DNA of 64,000 nucleotides from contig NZ_QZEX01000010.1 in the NCBI RefSeq assembly GCF_003646465.1, positions 1 through 64,000 of the forward strand, written 5' to 3'. Origin of the DNA: Chachezhania antarctica. GTDB lineage: Bacteria > Pseudomonadota > Alphaproteobacteria > Rhodobacterales > Rhodobacteraceae. The notes below the pieces were generated by a model. The model had not been told where the DNA came from, ran no database searches, and saw only the letters and a program-made list of their open reading frames with translations. The position numbers and the translations under genes were made by a program. Each line of letters opens with the position of its first letter. The stretch's first letter is position 1. This document shows positions 32,268 through 41,742 of the stretch, one piece after another.

Positions 32268-32301
32268 ATTAGAGTTTTCGTGTTTACAAAAACTATCTAA
32301 T
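32268..32301. promoter_or_regulatory. Operator-like inverted repeat upstream of the VirD1-like gene
   Basis: ATTAGAGTTTT (32268-32278) pairs with AAAAC-TA-TCTAAT (32289-32301) with a 2-base bulge, in an AT-rich stretch 18 bases before the start at 32319. This is a likely promoter and binding site for the relaxosome proteins, which commonly repress their own operon. Confidence 0.5.
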
Positions 32302-32318
32302 GATAAATCTTGCCGCCC

Positions 32319-32867
32319 ATGTCGAAACGCCTCTCCACCATAGCCCGACAGGAGGTTCTCCGGCTTGCCGCTCAAGGGCTTGGCGATGGGGAGATCGCCG
32401 TGCGTGTTGGCTGCTCCCGACCCACTGTCGCCCGCGTGCGGGCGCGCGGTGTGGTGACGGATCGAACCACAAAGGGCCGCGTGCTGCAGGTTCGGGTGTC
32501 CGCCCGTGAGGCCGAAGCATTCGAGGCGCTTGTGGCTGAGACTGGCATGACCACGTCGGGTTTGCTCCGGCACATGATCCGTCTCTCATCCGGCATTGTC
32601 GCGTTTCGCCGGGACGAGGTCACGGCGCTCAAGGCGTCGGCCAATCAGCTCAATGCCTTGGCGCGCAATCTTGTCCAGATGCTGAAGCTTGCCCATGCGG
32701 GCAAGCTGCGGTGGAACGCGCGCGACGCGGCAATGGTCGGTCGGCTTGCGGATCGGGCCGAAGAGGTTGCCCGGGCCGTGCAGGCTTTGCGCGCGGCCTC
32801 GCTGCGCGGGTCCTTCGTCCGGGTGTCCGATTTTCGGGACGTTGGGGAGGGGCAGCGCGATGGCTGA
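32319..32867 (+). CDS. VirD1/MobC-like relaxosome accessory protein
   Basis: 182 residues. A helix-turn-helix occupies about residues 10-45 (VLRLAAQGLGDGEIAVRVGCSRPTVARVRAR). The C-terminal part (LKASANQLNALARNLVQMLKLA, about 108-130) is the MobC-type segment that works with a relaxase at the transfer origin. ATG 32319 is preferred over the in-frame start 9 bases upstream. The stop overlaps the relaxase start by 8 bases. It probably distorts oriT to expose the nick site; the HTH fused to a MobC-like tail is slightly unusual. Confidence 0.7.
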   Translation: MSKRLSTIARQEVLRLAAQGLGDGEIAVRVGCSRPTVARVRARGVVTDRTTKGRVLQVRVSAREAEAFEALVAETGMTTSGLLRHMIRLSSGIVAFRRDEVTALKASANQLNALARNLVQMLKLAHAGKLRWNARDAAMVGRLADRAEEVARAVQALRAASLRGSFVRVSDFRDVGEGQRDG

Positions 32868-34734
32868 AACACGCACCCTCCAGCAGGCGGTATTGGGCGA
32901 GATTCTGCCTCATGTGGGGCGGCGGTCTGCAGCCATGGCAGGCGAAGCGCGCGTATCGTCGGGCCGTCGGCGTGGCACGTCCGGCGGGGCAGTTGCGGTA
33001 ATGTCCTGGAACGCGCTGCGGGTGCCGCAAAGCGTGGTGAAGCGGGTCGGCACGGGCGGGTGTCATTCGCCAAAAGAGTTACGCCGACAGATGAAATACA
33101 TTCTGCGCGACGAGGCGCGGGTCGCAGCCTGGTCAAACCAGATCGGCATCGATCGTGCCTTTGGCGAGCGCGGCATGGAAAATATCATTGCCGATTGGAG
33201 TGCTTCCTGGTGCGGGGCGCCGAAACGGGGTCACACCGATCACATCATCCTGTCCTTTCCCAAGGGAACCGAGGCGGAATTGGCGGAAGCCATCTCGCGC
33301 GAATGGGCGCAGGAGGTGTTCGGCGGGGATTACCGGGATCGATATCGGTATGTGGCGGCCCTCCATTGCAACACAGACCATGTGCATGCCCATGTTCTTG
33401 TCGACAAGGTCGGGATGGAGGACGGCAAGTTCCTCTCGATCAGCCGCCATTCCGAGATCAGCTATGACATGATGCGCGAGCTGCATGCGCAGATCGCGGG
33501 CGAGCACGGGCTGGTACTGAACGCCTCTTCCCGTCTGTCGCGTGGCATCATGGAAAACGCCCCGAGGGACACTGATTTGCAGGCGGCCCGCAAGGAGGGG
33601 CGGGAGCCAGTGGTTGCCCCGCTGGATCCTGCAAGCCGCGTTCTGCGAGAGGCCGAGATGCGCAGGCACGCCGAGGGGTATCGGCAGCTGGCGCAACTTG
33701 CGGGGATGGGCCTGGAGGCCGACACCCCTCCGAATGGATGGATGGGGCGCATCGCGGAGAGCGCGGAGCTTGCCGCCACCAACTTGATGAAAGGAATGCC
33801 GGTGAAAGAAGGGTTTGCCGAAGGGGTTGATATCCCCGCTGCCGGAGCGGATGTGATCGGTCGTCTGATCGCCGCCCGCGAGACATTGCAAGCGGAAGCC
33901 GACACCGCGTGGAGCGCCATTCAGGACATGGCTCCCGGTGCCGAAAAGGTCGAACTGGAACAGCTCTTTGCGGGGAAGGCCCGCGAAATGGGCAGGCTTC
34001 TGGGCCGCGACTTTCTTGCGGATCATTCTTCATCGGTGTCGCCCGAGCGCGATCCCTACAGAGTTCAGGGGATTGCGGGGCTGGCAGCACGGGCAGCAGA
34101 GGAGGGCAATCCGCTCGTCGTTGAGGCGGATGCTGCACTGGGTCGTTTCAGAGCGGAATTGGCGCGCGTTCTGGCACCGATGGAGGCACGATTCGAGGAG
34201 GCGGGCAGCAGCATCGAAGAAGTCGCTGCCCGTTTCACCGCACCCCATCGCAGCGAGGCGCAACTCGAAGCCTCACGCCCAGTGGACGCCCAGGAGCGCT
34301 CGGACTGGCTTGGGCTCGAACGCGACCTGCAGGCGCGCGCGCGTGATGTTTTTGCGGGGCTGCACATGGATCGTGATCTTTTGGCGGATCTGGCGCGTCA
34401 GGATATTCTTGACGCGGGGCAGGGCAGTCGCCTTGCCGACATCGCCACGCTGGACAAGCTGATCTCCGACGTGCGGCAAGACCTGCGCGACGGGGATATG
34501 GATCAGCTGGCCGCTGGCCGGATCGATCCGCTCATGGACCGCATCGAAGACCCCGGTCTGCGACAAGCCGTGTTCTCGGAGCTAAAGGCCATCGCCGCAG
34601 TGGATGCGGGTGATGACATTACCGGGCGCGACAGCGAACCAGCCGCCACCTACCGGACCCGGATCGAGGCTTTCGAGCGCGCCGAGGAGCGGGGGCGCGA
34701 CCGGGACGATACCAGTGGCGATTACGGCCTCTAG
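32860..34734 (+). CDS. virD2: VirD2-like MOB-P relaxase
   Basis: 624 residues. The N-terminal 200 residues carry the relaxase domain: GGCHSPKELRRQMKYILR (about 66-83), GHTDHIILSFPKG (about 124-136) and the three-His motif HCNTDHVHAHVLVDK (about 168-182), which binds the metal used for strand cleavage. The catalytic Tyr is most likely in the MKYILR segment or nearby. The remainder is a long helical, acidic C-terminus without recognisable domains, which probably carries the T4SS translocation signal. It begins within the end of the VirD1-like gene, so the two are translated together, and virD4 follows after 12 bases. Confidence 0.85.
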   Translation: MAETRTLQQAVLGEILPHVGRRSAAMAGEARVSSGRRRGTSGGAVAVMSWNALRVPQSVVKRVGTGGCHSPKELRRQMKYILRDEARVAAWSNQIGIDRAFGERGMENIIADWSASWCGAPKRGHTDHIILSFPKGTEAELAEAISREWAQEVFGGDYRDRYRYVAALHCNTDHVHAHVLVDKVGMEDGKFLSISRHSEISYDMMRELHAQIAGEHGLVLNASSRLSRGIMENAPRDTDLQAARKEGREPVVAPLDPASRVLREAEMRRHAEGYRQLAQLAGMGLEADTPPNGWMGRIAESAELAATNLMKGMPVKEGFAEGVDIPAAGADVIGRLIAARETLQAEADTAWSAIQDMAPGAEKVELEQLFAGKAREMGRLLGRDFLADHSSSVSPERDPYRVQGIAGLAARAAEEGNPLVVEADAALGRFRAELARVLAPMEARFEEAGSSIEEVAARFTAPHRSEAQLEASRPVDAQERSDWLGLERDLQARARDVFAGLHMDRDLLADLARQDILDAGQGSRLADIATLDKLISDVRQDLRDGDMDQLAAGRIDPLMDRIEDPGLRQAVFSELKAIAAVDAGDDITGRDSEPAATYRTRIEAFERAEERGRDRDDTSGDYGL

Positions 34735-34746
34735 AGGATTCAAAAC

Positions 34747-36678
34747 ATGCTGCATGCAATGGAAAGCCGTTGGCGGTATCCAATCGCCATCCTGCTCGGT
34801 CTCGGTGTTGGCACCTGGATCGGTGCCGCGATCGCCACGCTCTATCTGATGGCTCGATTTGGCGAAGACCTGGGTGGGTTCGATATTTTCGAACTTTGGC
34901 TGCTCAATCTGTCTGATCCACGGGTCAAGGCAAACCCTGCGGTGGAACATACTGCGTGGCTCATCACGGCACTTCCTGCCCTGCTTCTGGCGGCGACAGG
35001 AGCTACATCCGTTCATCGCGGGTCGCTCACCGATTATGATGATGCGCATTTCCAGTCGCGTCCCGAGCTCCGCCGCAACCGTATGTCTGCGTCTCTTTCC
35101 CAGAACGGCTTTCTGTTCGGCAAGCTCGGGTCACCTGCGTCCCGCGCGCCTTTCGTGTCGGCCACGCCAGATCGCTTCCCACACGCAATGATGATCGCGC
35201 CAACGGGCCGGGGCAAAGGGGTAGGCTTCGTTTTGCCGAACCTTTTGCACTTCCAGGGCAGTGCCGTGATCCTTGACGTCAAGGGCGAGAATTTCGAGAA
35301 GACATCCATCCACCGCCAAAAGGCGCTGAACAATCAGGTCTGGTACTTTTCGCCCTATGACTACGTTCAGCCCGAGGGCAAGAACGGGCCCGTCCTGACC
35401 CGCACGCACCGGTTCAATCCTCTCCAGCGCATTGCCGATCTGCCCAGCCCCGAGCAGCAATACACCGCCGTCAACACCATGGCGGACTTGTTCCTCATCG
35501 TCGAAAGCGTGAACGCGCAGAGCTTTTTCCAGGCCGGACGCAGCCTGTTCGTGGCGTCTTGCCTCTATGCCATCGAGACCGGAAAGCCGACGATCGGTGA
35601 GGCGCTGCGGATCATGACTGGCGGCGGCAACAAAAAGGAATTCTACAAACGGGCCGCGATGCAGACTGCAAACCCGGTGGTGGCAGAGATTTTCCTGAGC
35701 ATGGCCGACGAAGTGGACAAGATTCTCGATTCCTATGTCAGTGTGATCCGCGGTGCCGGATTGGAGCTCTGGCTCGATCCGGCGGTGGACCGGGCGACAC
35801 AGGCAAGCGATTTCGACTTCGGGACGTTCCGACGAGAGCCACAGTCGCTCTATATTGTCGTGCAGCCGGAGCACCTGAAAACACTGGCCCCCCTGATCCG
35901 GCTCCTGTTCGCCGATGCCATCGCATGTCTGCAGCGCGCGCATCCCGGACCGGACGAGGCACATCCCGTCATGTTCCTGATGGATGAATTCGACCAACTG
36001 GGCAAACAACCCCTGGTCTTGCAGAGCATCAAGACGATCCGCTCCTATGGCGGGCGGCTCTTTATCATCTCGCAGTCGATCCCCGGTCTTGAGGGCATCT
36101 ATGGCGAAACCGACCGCCGCGCGCTGCAGGCCGGTGCGGGTGTGCAGATCTACATGACCCCGCAGGATGATCGCACCGCCGACGTGCTGTCCGCAGCCCT
36201 CGGCAAGCGCACGATCGTGGGCAAGACCAGATCACAGGCAACCGTGCGCAAGCTCTCGGAAAGTGCAAATATCAGCCGTCGCTCGGAAGAACGGGCGCTG
36301 GTATCCCCCGCTGAATTGCTGCGTTTCCCGCTCGACAAGGTCCTTGTCCTGCCCGAGGGGCAATATCCCATCAAGGCGGATCACATCCGCTACTATGCGG
36401 ACCGGCATTTTGAGGAGATCGACAAAGCACGGCAGGGGCATTCCTTGCCCTATCCTCCTGCTGCAGCGCCAGTCTCGAACAGGCCGAAGAAAATCACCCT
36501 CGAGCATTCAGAACCTGCAGCACCCGCGGCGATCTCCATGGGCGACAAGGAATTCGAGACTGCGGTGCAGACCTACACAGGCGCGCTACAGGGATACGCA
36601 GAAGCCGCGAGGGCAAAGCCAAAGAAAACACGTTTTGGTGGTCGGGCGCGCTCTTCGGACGCAAAGGCGAGGGGATGA
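34747..36678 (+). CDS. virD4: VirD4/TraG type IV coupling protein
   Basis: 643 residues. Two transmembrane segments (about 10-37 and 76-94) anchor it in the inner membrane. The cytoplasmic ATPase has Walker A APTGRGKGVGF (about 151-161) and Walker B PVMFLMDEFDQLG (about 408-420), plus the family motif AVILDVKGENFEKTS. It docks the VirD2-bound DNA to the VirB channel. The C-terminal tail is basic (KKTRFGGRARSS). It directly follows the relaxase gene, completing a virD1-virD2-virD4 operon. The next genes are on the opposite strand, marking the left edge of the defence cassette. Confidence 0.92.
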   Translation: MLHAMESRWRYPIAILLGLGVGTWIGAAIATLYLMARFGEDLGGFDIFELWLLNLSDPRVKANPAVEHTAWLITALPALLLAATGATSVHRGSLTDYDDAHFQSRPELRRNRMSASLSQNGFLFGKLGSPASRAPFVSATPDRFPHAMMIAPTGRGKGVGFVLPNLLHFQGSAVILDVKGENFEKTSIHRQKALNNQVWYFSPYDYVQPEGKNGPVLTRTHRFNPLQRIADLPSPEQQYTAVNTMADLFLIVESVNAQSFFQAGRSLFVASCLYAIETGKPTIGEALRIMTGGGNKKEFYKRAAMQTANPVVAEIFLSMADEVDKILDSYVSVIRGAGLELWLDPAVDRATQASDFDFGTFRREPQSLYIVVQPEHLKTLAPLIRLLFADAIACLQRAHPGPDEAHPVMFLMDEFDQLGKQPLVLQSIKTIRSYGGRLFIISQSIPGLEGIYGETDRRALQAGAGVQIYMTPQDDRTADVLSAALGKRTIVGKTRSQATVRKLSESANISRRSEERALVSPAELLRFPLDKVLVLPEGQYPIKADHIRYYADRHFEEIDKARQGHSLPYPPAAAPVSNRPKKITLEHSEPAAPAAISMGDKEFETAVQTYTGALQGYAEAARAKPKKTRFGGRARSSDAKARG

Positions 36679-36720
36679 TCTGGAAATCGAATGTGGCTGT
36701 GCTGTTCTGCCATGCGCCAG

Positions 36721-37911
36721 CTATGAGACAGATACCAATCGCGCCTGTTTCGGGTCATAGACATAGCCCGAAATCGTCCCGTCCTTGATCCGTTCAACTG
36801 CATCCTTTATCGCGAATATTGGCACGAGAAACCACTCTCTCGGAATCACGGGCCTACCAAAGCGATCCATGATCTCGATCTCGAGCCGCGCGGGCTCGAA
36901 GATGCGATGGATCAGGTTCTCCAGTTTTGTCCGATTGATGTTGTAGAGTTCATAAGTCGCAACCACCTCGACGTTCGCCATCAGAAACGTTGGTTGCAGA
37001 TGTGCGCCAGCGATCCGCTTTTCAACGCTCATATTGGTGACGCCGATCTTGTGTACGAGTTCGCGATTTTCGGCCACAAGTGGATGATCGGATTTGCTGC
37101 GAAGCACATAAATGATCCCGCTCGCCTCATCACCGTCGAGTGTCTGATCGGAAAAAAGTGGCCCTGCCGATGGATCGGTGATCCGCCGTCCGGCGTCGTC
37201 CTTGTTCAACGCGCGCTGAAGCGAGCGCATCAGCATGTTGCTCTCGGTCCCGTTGTCGAAAATCACCCGCAGACGCGCATCCGTGCGACCTTGCTCGTTG
37301 GTGATGGTCTCGCCCTTGTCGGCGACATAGGCCTTTTGACCGCTGACAATGAAGAAGCGTCCCTTCTCGATCTCGGCTTTCATCTCGAACGGGCGAGTTT
37401 CGCGCAAGCCGCTATCCAGTTCTTTCTGGACCTGCTCGAACAAGGGTTTGAACGTCGCGAAATCCTTGCATTTCTCGCGGTTTGCGACTTCATCGGCGGC
37501 CTTTTTCTCGGCTGTTGACCGGACATGCTTCAATTCCGTGAGGGGTGATTTAGCAACTTCCACGCCCAGTTCGGCGAGGAGGGCATCGTCATCGAGGTCA
37601 TCGGAGTCTGATGCTGAGGGCGCAGGGGTGTTTGCTAGGAGACCCTGCTCGTCGAGTGGGGCAAGGAGGTCGCGGCATTCCTGCAAGTCGCGGATCCGAT
37701 CAAGACGCACGGCGTAGAGGCGTTCAAAGATATCACGATCCTCCCCGTGCTGGGGAGGCCGGCCATGCTCATCTGCAAATCGCAAGATTTCCTCAAAACC
37801 TGCGATGATGCGTTCTTCGCGTGGTGTGCGGCTGAGCTGCTTCTTGACCTCGACCTCGACGCCAAGCTCAGCAAGGAGGGCGTCGTCTTCGTCCGTGAAA
37901 CCCTTAGCCAT
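36721..37911 (-). CDS. GIY-YIG nuclease-domain protein of the methylase/helicase cassette
   Basis: 396 residues. The C-terminal third is a GIY-YIG domain of the T5orf172/MUG113 type: GIIYVLRSKSD (about 264) gives the first strand and ELVHKIGVTNMSVEKRIAGA (about 282-301) the KIG and Arg positions; LENLIHRIFEPARLEI carries the conserved Glu region. The N-terminus contains an acidic motif DDALLAELGVEV twice (residues 9-20 and about 107-118), like a duplicated protein-interaction module. It overlaps the helicase gene by 8 bases and is probably the nuclease of the cassette. Confidence 0.8.
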   Translation of the reverse strand: MAKGFTDEDDALLAELGVEVEVKKQLSRTPREERIIAGFEEILRFADEHGRPPQHGEDRDIFERLYAVRLDRIRDLQECRDLLAPLDEQGLLANTPAPSASDSDDLDDDALLAELGVEVAKSPLTELKHVRSTAEKKAADEVANREKCKDFATFKPLFEQVQKELDSGLRETRPFEMKAEIEKGRFFIVSGQKAYVADKGETITNEQGRTDARLRVIFDNGTESNMLMRSLQRALNKDDAGRRITDPSAGPLFSDQTLDGDEASGIIYVLRSKSDHPLVAENRELVHKIGVTNMSVEKRIAGAHLQPTFLMANVEVVATYELYNINRTKLENLIHRIFEPARLEIEIMDRFGRPVIPREWFLVPIFAIKDAVERIKDGTISGYVYDPKQARLVSVS

Positions 37912-39952
37912 TGGCAGCCTCCTGCTTCATGCGCGCGAGATACGCCACGCCTTCGGCCATTTTCTTCTCCCACGGATCAGGCGATGTGATGGAAGGCAGA
38001 CGGCCCCGCTCCTGCTTGAACTTGACGGCGCGTTTCGCCAGATCTCGCGCCTCGTCCGGTGACAGTTGCACCTTTTTCGCCGAGATGACGGCCTGGACCT
38101 GCCGAAGGCTTTCCTCGCTCATCGTCTTTGCCAGAATCGAGTAGGCTTCGCCGAACGGGTTGATGCGATCAATCAGATCGATGTCGAGTTCGCGCACGTC
38201 CATTGCGAATTTGCGCACCCCGTCGATCAAGGCGGTATTGCCGGTTGTTTCTGTGTCATCGCGGTTCGACAGCGCGATCTCTTTCGCCTTTTGGGTCAGG
38301 TTCAGCGCAGCAACTGCGTGTTGGCGCACCGCTTCCTGATCCTCTGCATCTAGCTCTGGGAACCTGGCACCGACAATCTTGCCCATGCGAACCTGCGTCA
38401 GTTCCTCCGGCACCAGCTCTTCGTCGAAGAGACCCCGTTCGATCGTAGTCTTGTCCTGAACGAAAGCTGTGATCACCTCATTGAGGTCCTCTTGGCAGAT
38501 GCGCTTGGCTTCCTTGCTCTTGGGTTCGACCAGACCTTTGATTTCGATCTGGAACTGCCCGCTGGCCTCGCTGAAGCCAACGTTCTCTTTGTTGGGGTCA
38601 TAGCCGCCCTCGCCGTAATCGAACCCTTCGACAGGGCCACTTTTCACGGTCTTGGGCGTGAAGTTGAAACGTGGGGCCAGCACCTGCTCCATCAGCAGGC
38701 TTGCAGCGATCGCCTTCAGTGTATCGTTGACTGCCTCGGTCACGGCTTCGGCCGCGGCGTCGGGCTCCGCGATAAGGTTGGTGAACCGCGCTCGGGTCTT
38801 GCCCTCGGCATCGCGGGTGGCGCGGCCGATGATCTGCACGATCTCCGTCAGGCTGGCGCGATAACCCACCGTCAGGGCGTGTTCGCACCAGATCCAATCG
38901 AACCCTTCTTTCGCCATACCCAGGGCGATGATGATGTCGACATGATCGCGGTTGTTCTTCTGCGTGGAGTCTTTCAGCGCGGCGGAAACCTTGTCACGCT
39001 TGGATGGCTCGTCGTCCACCAGATCGGCGATGCGTAAGACTCGCTCGTCGGGCGTCTTGACCAGCTGAAAGCCTGTGATGGGATCCGCTCCCTGCCAATC
39101 GCCCAGGGCGTCAATGATATGCTCGACCTCGCGATGCTTGTCCTTGGTGCTTTCGCGCGAGTTCACGTTCGGGATGTGAAGGATTGTCTTCTCGGTCGGA
39201 TCCAAAACCTTGAGGATGTCGTCCGCATAGGACCCGGAATAGAAGAAATACCCGATGTCGAGCGTCTTGAGGTATTTGTAACCATTCAACTGCTGATAGT
39301 AGGTATAGGTAAAGGTATCGAACTTTGCCTCATCTTCGGGCGACAGAACGGCTTCGGCATCGCCGCGGAAATAGGACCCGGTCATCGCAACCAGATGCAC
39401 CTTGTCGCGCGCGACCAGTGCGCCCAGATGCGTGCCCAGCTTGTTATCAGGGTTGGCAGAGACGTGGTGAAACTCGTCTACCGCGATGAGCCGATCATCA
39501 AACGCTTCAATCCCGAACTTGTCCACGGCGAACCGAAAGGTCGCGTGGGTGCAGACCAGAATCTTGTCGTCGCTCGCCAGAAACTTGCCGACAGCGCCGA
39601 CCTTGCCGTCATCCCCGCCGGGAGCGTTGCATAGGTTCCATCGCGGTTGCACGGTCCAGTCTGCCCAGAAGCCGTACTTGCTCAGCGGCTCGTCGTTGAA
39701 GCTGGACCCGATGGACTTTTCCGGCACCACGACGATGGCCTGGCGCAGGCCCTGATTGTGCAGCTTGTCGAGCGCGATGAACATCAGCGCGCGGCTCTTG
39801 CCCGAGGCCGGGGGCGACTTGATCAGCAGGTATTGCTCGCCCCGCTTCTCATAGGCACCCTCTTGCATTTCGCGCATGCCAAGCTCGTTCGATTTGGTCG
39901 AGCTTCCATTGGCCGCGTAATTGACAGAGACGGAAGGAACCTGCTGTGTCAT
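37904..39952 (-). CDS. DExH-box helicase of a restriction-like cassette
   Basis: 682 residues. Superfamily-2 helicase: Walker A PPASGKSRAL (about 47-56), DExH as VDEFHH (about 156-161), SAT-like MTGSY (about 188) and QIIGRATRD (motif VI, about 370). The layout resembles type III restriction (Res) subunits without the fused nuclease; the GIY-YIG protein translated from the overlapping gene is the likely nuclease. Start ATG 39952 follows AAGGAAAACATC. The 175-base gap upstream holds a direct repeat (39999-40115) that may control it. Confidence 0.85.
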   Translation of the reverse strand: MTQQVPSVSVNYAANGSSTKSNELGMREMQEGAYEKRGEQYLLIKSPPASGKSRALMFIALDKLHNQGLRQAIVVVPEKSIGSSFNDEPLSKYGFWADWTVQPRWNLCNAPGGDDGKVGAVGKFLASDDKILVCTHATFRFAVDKFGIEAFDDRLIAVDEFHHVSANPDNKLGTHLGALVARDKVHLVAMTGSYFRGDAEAVLSPEDEAKFDTFTYTYYQQLNGYKYLKTLDIGYFFYSGSYADDILKVLDPTEKTILHIPNVNSRESTKDKHREVEHIIDALGDWQGADPITGFQLVKTPDERVLRIADLVDDEPSKRDKVSAALKDSTQKNNRDHVDIIIALGMAKEGFDWIWCEHALTVGYRASLTEIVQIIGRATRDAEGKTRARFTNLIAEPDAAAEAVTEAVNDTLKAIAASLLMEQVLAPRFNFTPKTVKSGPVEGFDYGEGGYDPNKENVGFSEASGQFQIEIKGLVEPKSKEAKRICQEDLNEVITAFVQDKTTIERGLFDEELVPEELTQVRMGKIVGARFPELDAEDQEAVRQHAVAALNLTQKAKEIALSNRDDTETTGNTALIDGVRKFAMDVRELDIDLIDRINPFGEAYSILAKTMSEESLRQVQAVISAKKVQLSPDEARDLAKRAVKFKQERGRLPSITSPDPWEKKMAEGVAYLARMKQEAANG

Positions 39953-39998
39953 GATGTTTTCCTTCTGAGGGGCGCGGAATCATTCGCTTTGGGGCAGG

Positions 39999-40115
39999 CA
40001 ATCAAAACCCGATCAAGTAGCGATACCGCACCCTGCCTATCGTAACAGTATGATTTATATGTATTTTCCAATTTACGCCCTCTAGCCCACATACGCACAA
40101 TCAAAACCCGATCAA
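39999..40115. repeat. 18-bp direct repeat upstream of the helicase gene
   Basis: CAATCAAAACCCGATCAA occurs at 39999-40016 and again at 40098-40115, both identical and 99 bases apart, in an AT-rich gap between two genes of the cassette. On the coding (minus) strand each reads TTGATCGGGTTTTGATTG. Tandem identical sites upstream of a start are typical operator or activator sites. A 62-residue frame spans the region but lacks other support. Confidence 0.55.
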
Positions 40116-40127
40116 ATGTTGTCCCTG

Positions 40128-41600
40128 TCACGCCCATGAGGGGACATATCCGGCCCGAGGGCGTTCAGCATCCGCAGGACGGATCAGATCAGCATCCAGC
40201 GTTGCGCGAATAACCCGCGATGCCTGCGCAGCGTTCTGGTCGTCGATGCCAAGCCGCTCCCGAAGTGTCGCGTTCGTCATCTTTTGACCGCCTACGTATT
40301 TGAGCGCGGCATGTTGGTAACACGCTCGCACGGCTTCTTCCGGTGTCATGTCCGCAAAGCGGCGTGGTGCAAACAGAACCACGCGCACGGCGTCTCCCTC
40401 CATGCGGAAATCCGGTGGTGGCAACTGGTGTAGCTCAACCGCCGAGATCACCTTGTCGATGCCGGTGCCTTGTTCTTCGCAAAGTTTCATCCGCCGCATC
40501 AACGACGCAAGGGCTTCATTTCGGGAACGCGGCGGCGAGTCCAAAAACCGGTCGGGGCTAACCAAGGGGGCGCCCGGGTTCGTGATCTCCATGCGATCAC
40601 TGAACAACTCGATGAGTGGTCCTGCACCGGTGATTGTCATGTCTTGGTGGATCAATGCGTTGGCGATCAATTCGCGGATCGCGATCGACGGATAAAGTGG
40701 TCGCTCTTCGCGGAATGCTTTTCCGATCAGTTCGTTGCGAGGCAGAAGGCCGTCGATATAGTCCACCAGCCCCTGAAAACCCGCTGCATAGCCGCGCTGG
40801 CCATCCTGGCGGTGGCTCACGTCATCTGCACGTCCGGTGCCGGCATAGGCCACGAAACGGACGCCTTTGCGCTCTACAGAGGGGCCGAAATCGGCAAGTT
40901 TCTTGGCATACAGGATTGCACCCAGATTGGTGATGTTCCAACGGTCGCTTACATCTTTCTGGATCAGGCGATCCGCCAATAGCCTGTCGAAGATCCCCTG
41001 CCTGTTATCCGGCAAGGGCTGGCCCGTAAGATCGAAGTAGTTGGCGTAATTCAGCCGCTCAAGAACGTCGTCGCCGGTTAGGAACTGCGCCGCGACCCCT
41101 GTCTCCCAAGCGTAGGGCTGCAACTTGGCCCAGAGGGAACGCAGGCGTTCCGGATGGTCGGAGAGGCGCGGCGTGGCGCTGCCGATGCGCAAATAGGCTG
41201 TGCGGTCAAATTCTACCGGGGCGGTTGCGGCGGCGGGGATGGTCAGCAGGATCAGGCGCCCCCCATCGTGATCGACTTCTTCGAAACGAAACTCGATGCT
41301 TGGCGACAGGTGGTTCGCAATCCACAGTTCGAGCGGCTGCCCCTTCTCCTTCTTCACTGTCGGCTCAAAAACCGTGCCGACAGCCGCATGATCACCGTCT
41401 CGCACCCCCCAAACCACATAGGCAAAGTGCTGATCGGCCAGACGTGCGGCATTGGACAAGGCCGAGATCAGCTTGCCGATCAACGGTCCGTCAGCATTGT
41501 TTTCCTTGAACTCGATCCATGTGGTTTCCGCTGGTTTGGCGCGCAGATCGTCCACCAGCCTGCGAGTGCGTTCCGCACTCATGACAGGGTCAAGGGTCAT
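40128..41600 (-). CDS. AlbA/Schlafen-type ATP-binding protein (putative transcription regulator or defence ATPase)
   Basis: 490 residues. The N-terminus is an AlbA_2/Schlafen-like domain: TTWIEFKENNADGPLIGKLISALSNAARL (about 27-55) with the conserved E-x-K-E-N. The middle has a GHKL-like ATPase region (IRELIANALIHQDMT...ELFSDRMEITNPG, about 320-360) and a winged-helix C-terminus (RERLGIDDQNAAQASRVIRATLDADLI). This architecture is common next to restriction-modification and other defence genes; it may regulate the operon or act as an ATPase component. ATG 41600 is preferred to an alternative upstream start. Confidence 0.75.
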   Translation of the reverse strand: MTLDPVMSAERTRRLVDDLRAKPAETTWIEFKENNADGPLIGKLISALSNAARLADQHFAYVVWGVRDGDHAAVGTVFEPTVKKEKGQPLELWIANHLSPSIEFRFEEVDHDGGRLILLTIPAAATAPVEFDRTAYLRIGSATPRLSDHPERLRSLWAKLQPYAWETGVAAQFLTGDDVLERLNYANYFDLTGQPLPDNRQGIFDRLLADRLIQKDVSDRWNITNLGAILYAKKLADFGPSVERKGVRFVAYAGTGRADDVSHRQDGQRGYAAGFQGLVDYIDGLLPRNELIGKAFREERPLYPSIAIRELIANALIHQDMTITGAGPLIELFSDRMEITNPGAPLVSPDRFLDSPPRSRNEALASLMRRMKLCEEQGTGIDKVISAVELHQLPPPDFRMEGDAVRVVLFAPRRFADMTPEEAVRACYQHAALKYVGGQKMTNATLRERLGIDDQNAAQASRVIRATLDADLIRPADAERPRAGYVPSWA

Positions 41601-41742
41601 GATGTTTTCACTTTCTGACCCATCTCGCCCGACCAGCGTTTTTCGTAGGCGCATTCCTGTATTGCCCGCCGACCCGGATCGTTCGGCTTAGCCGGACTAT
41701 CGTTGGTGGCATAAATAATCGAAATGGAGGGAAAACCTTTGA

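Noticed and set aside
39949-40137. 62-codon frame across the helicase promoter region
   Set aside because: Its two DRVLI segments are just the 18-base direct repeat translated; there is no supporting ribosome binding site.
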